DNA of 7,488 nt from an uncultured Ruminococcus sp. GTDB taxonomy: Bacteria > Bacillota > Clostridia > Oscillospirales > Acutalibacteraceae. Each line of letters starts with the position of its first letter. Position 1 is the first letter of the stretch. This document shows, piece after piece, positions 1-5,262 of this stretch. The stretch is from the NCBI GenBank assembly GCA_902802975.1, contig CADCOF010000290.1, positions 1 through 7,488 on the forward strand, in the 5' to 3' direction. A program made the position numbers and the translations under genes. Under the pieces are notes generated by a model, which was not told the origin of the DNA, made no database searches, and worked only from the letters and a program-made list of their open reading frames with translations.

Positions 1-369
1 CAGACGAAATACGCACACCTACTTTTTGGGTTAGGTGACTTTACCGCCTGCGTCAAAATTTGTCCCTAAGGAGAGGTCAACGAACTACCAATGATGGTGT
101 ACACGGTTTTTGGACGAGTAAACAAATTGTACACTCAGCCGCTATCTCCCCCATCGTTCGGCACATTGGTGACGGCTTGCTTACGCTCGCAGACAACTCG
201 TGCCTGCTTTTTGTTATCACCGGCTGCAAATTGTTGCTTCGCTTGCTATTATTTTTCTCTTTTTTTGATTATACGTTTACCTTTAGCTATTTTGTGGGGG
301 GTGTACCGAACGATACTGCGGGGGTACACCGAACGATACTGCGGAGGACTTCCGAACTGCTGTGCGGAC
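1..369. other. Non-coding or decayed mobile-element flank
   Basis: No gene can be supported here. Frames stay open on both strands through much of 60-370, but the translations are Cys/Leu-rich and low in complexity, no convincing ribosome binding site precedes them, and no family is recognisable. The stretch contains a perfect GTGTACAC palindrome (97-104), further GTACAC copies near 129 and 324, and an inverted copy of the repeat core CCGAACGAT at 153-161. These motifs recur in the direct repeats at 305-344. A weak 6-bp stem, CACCTA/TAGGTG (16-37), lies at the left edge. I read this as the non-coding flank of an element whose replication gene fragment follows. Confidence 0.4.
305..367 (+). 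repeat. Iteron-like direct repeats, 23-bp period
   Basis: ACCGAACGATACTGCGG occurs exactly at 305-321 and again at 328-344. A degenerate third unit (TCCGAACTGCTGTGCGG, about 351-367) continues the same 23-bp period. The core CCGAACGAT is also present inverted at 153-161. Each exact unit is preceded by a GTAC-containing block (GTGTAC, GTACAC). Spacing near two helical turns, next to a fragment of a replication-type protein, resembles plasmid iterons. This is pattern reading only; two and a half units do not prove an origin. Confidence 0.55.
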
Positions 370-573
370 AAAGAAATAAAGAAAATAAAGAGTAAAGAGA
401 GTGTGTCTCCCTCTATTGATGATGTGATTTCGTATTGCCGGCAGATGTCGTTTACATTCTCGCCGGAGCGTTTCTTCAATTACTATGACGCACTCGGCTG
501 GGAAAAGAACGGTCAGCCGATAATGAACTGGAAAAAAGTATTATCAGGTGATCAGAAAGCTTTTCAGGGATAA
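370..573 (+). pseudogene. C-terminal remnant of a replication-type (DnaD/phage replisome-like) protein
   Basis: From about codon 370 the plus frame reads a Lys-rich linker followed by SIDDVISYC, then FFNYYDALGW and NWKKVL, ending at a stop at 571-573. The pattern of a 'Pxi(D/E)(D/E)V..YC' helix, 'F..YY...GW' and then '(D/N)WK' is, from memory, the small C-terminal helical domain found at the end of many Firmicutes phage and plasmid replication proteins and DnaD-like replisome organisers. The catalytic or DNA-binding N-terminal part is missing: upstream the frame runs into the 23-bp repeats and low-complexity sequence, and there is no plausible start with a ribosome binding site. The final residues (SGDQKAFQG) also depart from the usual basic, Trp-containing end. 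It is best read as a broken relic, although a frame open back to an ATG at 91 exists. Confidence 0.5.
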
Positions 574-632
574 CAGACAATGCCATTTTGACTAAGAAAA
601 TATGGGTCATTTATACTTTACGCTCAACGATA

Positions 633-1433
633 TCAACCGCCTGTCTTTTGTCCGAGTATAGTGCCCGCCTCGACGGGCGTTTCTTTTTTTGTGTCGATGA
701 CCGCATTGTAATCGGGCAAAAGCTGTATGCTGTCCTTCTCGAACAGCAGTATGATCGTCGAGCCGCCGTATTCAAAGTATCCCTTTTCGCTGCCCTTTAC
801 TGCGGCGTCACCTGAGGAGTTGTTTATCTTCCCGACAAGCAGCGCACCAACCTCCATCTGAACGACATTGCCGAAAAGAGAACTGTCAATCACAACATAT
901 TCACGGCTGTTGCAAAACCATACAGGATACGCTTCGCAGCATACAGGACGGACGCTGTGCAGAACGCCGTCTATTCTTTTTCTGATCTTTATAACGCCGT
1001 CAACCGGATAGAGATAATGATGATAATGCTGCGGCTCTAATCTGAACACACAGCACAATCCGCCCTCGAAATGTTGTGCAAGCTCTTTGTCGTCAAGCAG
1101 GTCTGCTATTGTGTACTCGCTTTGCTTGATGTTCATAGTGAGCGTGTCGCTTATCTTGTATACGCTTAAAAATGCGTCGCAGGGGTTTAGCGCAGATACA
1201 TTATCTTGTGCCGCTTTTATCTCTTTTCGGCGTGTGAAAAAGTCGTTGAATGAGCGGTATGGCATATCGCTGTATTCGCTCATATCTATATCATATTTAT
1301 CGATGTAGTGGTTAACGAGACCTTTTGACAAGGGTGAGGAGAAAAATTTTGCCGCTGCCTTTGAAAATGCGGGTGAAACGAGCGGCTTGAGCATTATTCG
1401 GCCAATAGCGGTCGTGTACAGAAAATTAAGCAT
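633..1433 (-). CDS. psd: Phosphatidylserine decarboxylase proenzyme
   Basis: This 266-residue enzyme removes CO2 from phosphatidylserine to give phosphatidylethanolamine at the inner membrane face. Family features visible in order are the N-terminal SFNDFFTR segment (61-68), the NPCDA segment with the probable catalytic Asp86, the EPQHYHHYLYPVDG segment (133-146) that matches the usual DYHR.H.P.DG block, and YGGSTIILLFE (222-232). Self-cleavage is expected between Gly224 and Ser225, with Ser225 becoming the pyruvoyl group; GGST replaces the LGST of the E. coli enzyme. The length is near the usual 260-300. The start ATG lies 4 bases after the pssA stop with little ribosome binding site of its own, so translation is probably coupled to pssA. 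One oddity is that the second His of the E. coli HRxH motif appears to be Leu141. The 3' end overlaps an antisense terminator. Confidence 0.93.
   Translation of the reverse strand: MLNFLYTTAIGRIMLKPLVSPAFSKAAAKFFSSPLSKGLVNHYIDKYDIDMSEYSDMPYRSFNDFFTRRKEIKAAQDNVSALNPCDAFLSVYKISDTLTMNIKQSEYTIADLLDDKELAQHFEGGLCCVFRLEPQHYHHYLYPVDGVIKIRKRIDGVLHSVRPVCCEAYPVWFCNSREYVVIDSSLFGNVVQMEVGALLVGKINNSSGDAAVKGSEKGYFEYGGSTIILLFEKDSIQLLPDYNAVIDTKKETPVEAGTILGQKTGG
663..690 (+). terminator. Rho-independent terminator (plus strand) inside the 3' end of psd
   Basis: On the plus strand GCCCG (663-667) and CGGGC (674-678) can form a 5-bp GC stem around a 6-nt loop, followed by GTTTCTTTTTTT (679-690). It is oriented to stop transcripts coming from the element remnant on the left. 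It lies antisense to the last 20 or so codons of psd, so the same bases also encode the conserved Psd C-terminus (around TKKETPVEAG). The short stem makes it of moderate strength. No comparable hairpin and T-run was seen for the minus-strand operon after its stop at 633. Confidence 0.6.
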
Positions 1434-1437
1434 AGCG

Positions 1438-2079
1438 TCAGATCATCGTGCGAAACAAGATCAGCCCGACCGCTTCCGCAATACCAATCACGATTATTGC
1501 TACTTTGCCCGTAAGCTGCGGTTTTGCTATCTCAAACGGCGCAATAAAGCCGCACGCCATAGGTATCAGCGCAAGCGTGAACGCAAAGGGCGCTGCGATA
1601 ACGCCTGCCGAATAAAGTATGTACACAACGGGAATAACAAGCGCGATAGTCGTCACGGGAACGCCGATGTAGCATTTCTTTGAATCGGGCGCATTTCTTT
1701 GGCGGTTTTCTTCAAGCACATTGAAGTACGCAAGGCGTATCAAAGCGGCAAGAATATACAAAGCCGCAACGGTTCCCGATATCGCCTTTGCGGGCGAAAA
1801 TACATACGCAAAAATAGCCGGAAGGACTCCGAAACCGACGAGGTCTGCGAGGGAATCTATTTGTATGCCGAAACGCTTTTCGTCGTCATTTCTCCTCTTT
1901 GTTGAAGCTACAGCACCGTCGAACATATCGCAGAAGCCCGCAAACATAAGGCAGAATACGGAAAGCTTTGCGTTAGACTCTATAGCCGAAAATATGCCCG
2001 CACAGGCGAACAGCATTCCCGCATACGTCAGCACCACAGTGTAGTCGTAAAATCCGATAGGTTTAATTGATTTTTTCAT
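1438..2079 (-). CDS. pssA: CDP-diacylglycerol--serine O-phosphatidyltransferase
   Basis: This 213-residue integral membrane enzyme of the CDP-alcohol phosphatidyltransferase family condenses CDP-diacylglycerol with serine to give phosphatidylserine and CMP. The signature is clear: D51-M-F-D54-G55-A-V-A58-S59, then FGIQIDSLAD with Gly71, Asp75 and Asp79, which supply the metal- and CDP-binding acidic residues. About six hydrophobic segments follow the usual order (roughly 13-34, 40-50, 81-95, 98-117, 140-180, 191-210). The serine-specific assignment rests on the FGIQIDSLADLVxFGVLPA block typical of Firmicutes PssA and on psd directly downstream. The usual Arg after Ala in the 'DGxxAR' motif is Ser59 here, a departure worth checking. 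The start ATG is preceded by AGAGAGGTG (2095-2087), seven bases upstream. It is the first gene of the minus-strand operon and shares its control region with the response regulator gene. Confidence 0.93.
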   Translation of the reverse strand: MKKSIKPIGFYDYTVVLTYAGMLFACAGIFSAIESNAKLSVFCLMFAGFCDMFDGAVASTKRRNDDEKRFGIQIDSLADLVGFGVLPAIFAYVFSPAKAISGTVAALYILAALIRLAYFNVLEENRQRNAPDSKKCYIGVPVTTIALVIPVVYILYSAGVIAAPFAFTLALIPMACGFIAPFEIAKPQLTGKVAIIVIGIAEAVGLILFRTMI

Positions 2080-2110
2080 TTCACCGCACCTCTCTATGTG
2101 ATCTAAAAAG

Positions 2111-2116
2111 ATTATA
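2111..2116 (-). promoter_or_regulatory. Predicted -10 box of pssA-psd
   Basis: Reading the minus strand, TATAAT lies at 2116-2111, about 32 bases before the pssA start, which would give a short leader with a ribosome binding site (AGAGAGGTG, 2095-2087). The hexamer 17 bases upstream is a poor -35 and falls inside the left arm of the symmetric repeat at 2124-2142. This is the arrangement expected of a promoter that depends on, or is blocked by, a regulator bound there. Confidence 0.5.
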
Positions 2117-2123
2117 ATACGTC

Positions 2124-2173
2124 AACATTGAATGAACATTGATGAATTTTAAATTTTTTCAATGTTTATTCAA
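2124..2173. promoter_or_regulatory. Symmetric operator candidate made of 11-bp-spaced direct repeats
   Basis: The left arm has AACATTGA at 2124-2131 and again at 2135-2142, an exact 8-base direct repeat with an 11-bp period. The right arm has TTCAA at 2158-2162 and 2169-2173, also with an 11-bp period. The arms are inverted copies: TTGAATGAACATTGA (2128-2142) matches the reverse complement of TCAATGTTTATTCAA (2159-2173) at 14 of 15 bases, around a 16-bp AT-rich spacer. OmpR/PhoB-family regulators characteristically bind tandem direct repeats about one helical turn apart. The right arm ends two bases before the plus-strand -35 region, and the left arm covers the minus-strand -35 region. A joint binding site for the response regulator encoded next door is therefore the natural reading. 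It is not a terminator: it lies between divergent promoters. Confidence 0.6.
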
Positions 2174-2175
2174 GA

Positions 2176-2204
2176 TTGCGGTGAGATAATATCGGGTGTA
2201 TAAT
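2176..2204 (+). promoter_or_regulatory. Predicted promoter of the regulator-kinase-flippase operon
   Basis: A perfect TATAAT (2199-2204) sits 17 bases downstream of TTGCGG (2176-2181), which matches the -35 consensus only in its first three bases. A strong -10, a weak -35 and a repeat immediately upstream fit a promoter activated by a PhoB-type regulator. The predicted start near 2211 would give a leader of about 70 bases. Confidence 0.55.
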
Positions 2205-2214
2205 AGCAGTAAGT

Positions 2215-2227
2215 TGCATAATATGCA
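2215..2227. promoter_or_regulatory. Palindrome TGCATA-A-TATGCA in the operon leader
   Basis: TGCATA (2215-2220) and TATGCA (2222-2227) form a perfect inverted repeat around one A, a few bases downstream of the predicted transcription start. A second near-palindrome with a GCAGCTGC core follows at 2238-2251. Either could be a repressor site or a small leader hairpin. No known operator is recognised. Confidence 0.35.
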
Positions 2228-2281
2228 CTTTGATAAATCTGCAGCTGCGGAAAGCGTGTGCGTTTTTGGAAGGTGAAACGA

Positions 2282-2959
2282 ATGAGAATACTCGTAGTCG
2301 AAGATGAAAAAGAGATAGCCGACGGTATTGTTGCTATACTTGAACAGGAAGGTTACCGGACGGACGTGTGTTATGACGGATTTACGGCACTTGACGAAAT
2401 GCTTACAGACGTTTACGACCTTGTGCTGCTCGATATTATGCTGCCGAAGATAAGCGGACTTGACGCTTTGTGCAGTGCCCGAAATGCGGGCATACAAACG
2501 CCCGTGATACTGCTGACTGCACGCTCACGGCAGGAGGACAAGATATTTGGTCTTGACAGCGGTGCCGATGATTACCTCACAAAGCCATTTGACGCAGGCG
2601 AGCTTCTTGCACGTATTCGAGCAAATCTCCGGCGATGGGAAAACATGCAGTCATCAAAGTGCAGCTTTGCAGATGTGTATCTCGATCAGACCACAATGAA
2701 GCTCTGCGGCAGCATTCACTCTGTCAAGCTTGGAAAAAAGGAGTATCAGCTGCTTGAATATCTGCTTGTCAACCATGACAGGATAATGACGCGCGATATG
2801 ATCGTAGCAAAGGTGTGGGGGTACGACGACAATACGGAGTACAATCAGCTCGACGTGTATATATCATTTGTAAGAAAAAAGCTGAAATTTGTGAGCGATA
2901 CGGTAGTGATAGTCACGAACAAGGGCGTGGGCTACTGCCTGCAAAAAACGGAAGGTTAG
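2282..2959 (+). CDS. OmpR/PhoB-family response regulator
   Basis: This 225-residue two-component transcription factor has a receiver domain (1 to about 118) with the acidic pair Glu7/Asp8, phosphoacceptor Asp51 in LLDIMLP, Thr79 in LLTAR and Lys101 in LTKPF. A winged-helix DNA-binding domain (about 127-222) follows, with the usual LGKKEYQLLEYLL, VWGYDD, VYISFVRKKL and KGVGYCL segments. Phosphorylation by the adjacent kinase is expected to promote dimerisation and binding to direct repeats. The ATG at 2282 is chosen because AAGGTG lies six bases upstream and the protein begins with the canonical MRILVVEDE; an in-frame GTG at 2258 would add eight residues with no good ribosome binding site. It is the first gene of the operon. 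The direct repeats at 2124-2173 are a plausible binding site for autoregulation and for control of pssA-psd. Confidence 0.95.
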   Translation: MRILVVEDEKEIADGIVAILEQEGYRTDVCYDGFTALDEMLTDVYDLVLLDIMLPKISGLDALCSARNAGIQTPVILLTARSRQEDKIFGLDSGADDYLTKPFDAGELLARIRANLRRWENMQSSKCSFADVYLDQTTMKLCGSIHSVKLGKKEYQLLEYLLVNHDRIMTRDMIVAKVWGYDDNTEYNQLDVYISFVRKKLKFVSDTVVIVTNKGVGYCLQKTEG

Positions 2960-2969
2960 GTGAGTACTG

Positions 2970-4184
2970 TTGGAATCGGAGCTTCGCAAAAGATTTGTGA
3001 TCGTCACGGCGCTGCTTGTGACGATAGTACTTGCCGTATTCTATACAGCAACACATTTTTACTATAGCTATTGGTTCGATCAGGACACGCTTTCGTTCAT
3101 CAACTGGGTAGCCGACAGCGAGTATAAACGCATAGTTTCCGGAGAAACTCCCGATGACTGCGAGACGGTTGATATAACCGATTCAGACTCGGTGACTGCG
3201 GCGGTCGTTACGCCTAAAGGTGATATCTTCATCGAAAAATATATCGGCACTCCCGACAGCGACAGTACTTCTCAAGATCTGCTATATGATATTATGAACG
3301 GTAATACCGATGATTACAAATCGGGCTCATATATATATACCGTGCGGAAACTGCACGATGGCAGATTGCTTATTGTTACGGCTGATACCGATTCGGGCAG
3401 CACAAAGCCTATGCGCCTTGCGACACGGGCGGCGCTCGTGCTGTTGGGGCTGGCACTTATGGCGGGGATAACATTTCTTCTCTCTAAATTTGTCACAAAA
3501 CCCGCAGCGGCAGCGATGTTAAGGGAAAAGCAGTTTGTCTCTGACGCAAGTCACGAGCTGAAAACGCCTCTCGGAGCTATCAGCATAAATGCTCAGGCAC
3601 TCTCATCGAGACTTTCCGAAAGTGACGAGTGCTTAAAAAAATACACCGACAATATCCTGCGTGAGTCCGAACGTATGAACAGGCTCGTTGAAAAGCTGCT
3701 TATGCTGTCCCGTATCGAGGAGGGTAAAGGCGGCGGCAAGAAACGGATTTCTCTGTCCGACGGTATAGAGGAAATGATACTGACATACGAGAGCGTAGCC
3801 TTTGAAAAAGGGCTGTCTTACGAAAGCGACGTTGACGAGGATATTTTCATAAAGGGCAATGAGGACGAGATAAAGCAGCTTGGAGCCATACTTATCGACA
3901 ATGCGATAAAGCACTCGGATGAACATGGCAGCATAGAAATAAGCCTTAAAAAGCGGCCGGGCAAAGCGATACTTACCGTGACAAACACGGGAAAGGGAAT
4001 ATCTCCCGACGAGCTTGAACACGTTTTCGAGCGTTTTTACAAGACAGATCAGGCACGCAGCTCCAGTTCGTTCGGGCTGGGGCTTGCGATAGCGAAAGCA
4101 ATAATTGACGATCACGGCGCAGCTGTTACTGTGGAGAGCGAGCCGGAAGAGAAAACGATATTTGAGGTGACATTCGGGCTATGA
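2970..4184 (+). CDS. Membrane sensor histidine kinase
   Basis: This 404-residue partner of the preceding regulator has TM1 at about 9-30, an extracytoplasmic sensor of about 115 residues (33-150), and TM2 at about 152-172. Only a short linker follows before the dimerisation/phosphoacceptor helix with His195 in SDASHELKTP; no HAMP domain is visible. The ATPase domain shows the N box (LIDNAIKHS, Asn311), a G1 box written NTGKGI with Asn339 where Asp is classical (a common Firmicutes variant), the F box FERFYKTD and the G2 box GLGLAIAK. The sensor is strikingly rich in Asp/Glu with few basic residues, reminiscent of cation- or peptide-sensing acidic patches, but the ligand is unknown. The start is TTG, supported by AGGTGAG just upstream and overlapping the regulator's stop region. 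The stop overlaps the next ATG (ATGA). Confidence 0.95.
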   Translation: MESELRKRFVIVTALLVTIVLAVFYTATHFYYSYWFDQDTLSFINWVADSEYKRIVSGETPDDCETVDITDSDSVTAAVVTPKGDIFIEKYIGTPDSDSTSQDLLYDIMNGNTDDYKSGSYIYTVRKLHDGRLLIVTADTDSGSTKPMRLATRAALVLLGLALMAGITFLLSKFVTKPAAAAMLREKQFVSDASHELKTPLGAISINAQALSSRLSESDECLKKYTDNILRESERMNRLVEKLLMLSRIEEGKGGGKKRISLSDGIEEMILTYESVAFEKGLSYESDVDEDIFIKGNEDEIKQLGAILIDNAIKHSDEHGSIEISLKKRPGKAILTVTNTGKGISPDELEHVFERFYKTDQARSSSSFGLGLAIAKAIIDDHGAAVTVESEPEEKTIFEVTFGL

Positions 4185-5212
4185 ACAGAAGCACGAAGAA
4201 AAAGATATTCTGGGCGGTGTTCTCGCCGCTCATTGCGCTGCTGACAGTATGGGCGGTCTTAAAGCAGAACGAAAATGTGTCGCCCTCGGATATTATTGAA
4301 ACGGCGAAGGGTGCAGATATCCCGCTGCTTGCGGTGGCGGGCGTGTGCGCGTTTATGTACGTCTGGTTTGAGGGTACTGCGGTGCGAACGATCGCAAAGA
4401 GCGCAGGGTACAAAAAAAGCCGCGCAAGCGGGCTTATCTATGCGGCGTCAGACGTGTATTTTTCCGCGATAACGCCGTCGGCAACGGGCGGTCAGCCGGC
4501 AAGCGCATTTTTTATGATGAAGGACGGCATTCCGGCAGGCACAGCGGCAGCGGTGCTTGTACTCAATCTGATAATGTACACCGTGTCGGCAGTCGTTCTC
4601 GGCGTGATCGCGCTTGTGACCGATGCGCACTCATTCTTTGCATTTTCACAGCCGTCAAGGGTGCTTATAATATGCGGCGGTGCTGCGCTGACATGTCTGA
4701 CGGCGGCGTTTCTCACCCTGCTTATAAAAGGTACGCTCGTCTTCTCGGCACTTCGGCAGCTGACAGCTTTTCTGCACAAAAAAGGCATAATAAAGCATAT
4801 CGAAAAACTGACAAAAAAAATAGACAGCACCGAAAAGGATTACTCCTCGTGCGCAGATATGCTGTCAAAGGACAAGTTCCTTCTGCTTCGAGCGTTCTTT
4901 TGGAATTTCCTGCAAAGAGCGTCACAGACAGTCGTTCCGATGGTGCTGTATCTTGCGCTCGGCGGCGAAGGACGCTATGCGGGAACGATGTTCTCACGCC
5001 AGTGCTTCATCACGATCGGATATAATTTCGTGCCGATACCCGGAGCGATGGGGATTGCCGATTATCTTATGATAGACGGATTTTCGGGCGTAGTCGGCAG
5101 TGATGCGGCGTTCTCTCTCGAAATGCTTTCAAGAGGTCTTACATTTTATATATGCGTGACGCTCAGCGGTATCATCACTCTTGTGGGATATTTGGTTCGG
5201 AGAAAAAAATAG
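4181..5212 (+). CDS. Flippase-like LPG_synthase_TM membrane protein
   Basis: This 343-residue polytopic membrane protein, with about eight hydrophobic segments, resembles the LPG_synthase_TM/UPF0104 family, the membrane half of MprF and of AglD-like proteins. Supporting signatures are SAITPSATGGQPASAFF (95-111), with the following KDGI, and the late FVPIPGAMGIAD block (283-294). A charged, Lys-rich cytoplasmic loop lies between (about 199-232). The C-terminal aminoacyl transferase domain of full MprF is absent, so it should not make lysyl-phosphatidylglycerol itself. The family is linked to lipid or polyprenyl-lipid translocation, and that role is inferred here. The ATG overlaps the kinase stop by four bases and GAGGTGA lies ten bases upstream, so it is translationally coupled to the kinase and presumably belongs to its regulon. 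The lipid substrate cannot be told from sequence. Confidence 0.87.
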   Translation: MNRSTKKKIFWAVFSPLIALLTVWAVLKQNENVSPSDIIETAKGADIPLLAVAGVCAFMYVWFEGTAVRTIAKSAGYKKSRASGLIYAASDVYFSAITPSATGGQPASAFFMMKDGIPAGTAAAVLVLNLIMYTVSAVVLGVIALVTDAHSFFAFSQPSRVLIICGGAALTCLTAAFLTLLIKGTLVFSALRQLTAFLHKKGIIKHIEKLTKKIDSTEKDYSSCADMLSKDKFLLLRAFFWNFLQRASQTVVPMVLYLALGGEGRYAGTMFSRQCFITIGYNFVPIPGAMGIADYLMIDGFSGVVGSDAAFSLEMLSRGLTFYICVTLSGIITLVGYLVRRKK

Positions 5213-5232
5213 TTGGCAGTTGGTAGTTGTAA
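5213..5232 (+). repeat. Direct repeat, copy 1 (flanks the phosphoesterase gene)
   Basis: TTGGCAGTTGGTAGTTGTAA begins on the base after the flippase stop codon. Deleting seven bases from it gives TTGGCAGTTGTAA, which recurs exactly at 7336-7348. The unit itself contains an internal AGTTG duplication. Similar (TTGGCAGTTGGTAG)-type strings are, in my recollection, scattered in some Clostridia genomes as intergenic repeats. Confidence 0.5.
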
Positions 5233-5253
5233 TTTGTTAGCTTAACTAAAAAA

Positions 5254-5257
5254 GGAG
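5254..5257 (+). promoter_or_regulatory. Strong ribosome binding site of the phosphoesterase gene
   Basis: AAAGGAGAG with the GGAG core five bases before the ATG at 5263 is the strongest ribosome binding site in the operon and fixes the start. The 50-base gap before it is the widest between genes of this operon. No convincing promoter was found in it, only a short GTTA/TAAC inverted repeat (5236-5246). Confidence 0.6.
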
Positions 5258-5262
5258 AGATT

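Noticed and set aside
16..37. Hairpin CACCTA/TAGGTG at the left edge as a terminator
   Set aside because: The stem is only six pairs with a ten-base loop and no T-run after it.
91..573. A complete 160-residue protein starting at ATG 91
   Set aside because: No ribosome binding site, low-complexity N-terminal two thirds running through direct repeats, and only the C-terminal 65 or so residues look like a real domain. Reported as a remnant instead.
2258..2281. Response regulator starting at GTG 2258 (eight extra residues)
   Set aside because: The ATG at 2282 has AAGGTG at good spacing and gives the canonical N-terminus; nothing comparable precedes the GTG.
3633..4115. Long antisense open frame within the kinase gene
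   Set aside because: It is a codon-bias shadow of the kinase: no ribosome binding site, no recognisable domain, and the sense frame has all kinase motifs.
4181..5212. Full MprF lysylphosphatidylglycerol synthase
   Set aside because: Only the membrane flippase-like part is present; at 343 residues the C-terminal aminoacyl transferase domain is missing and is not encoded downstream.
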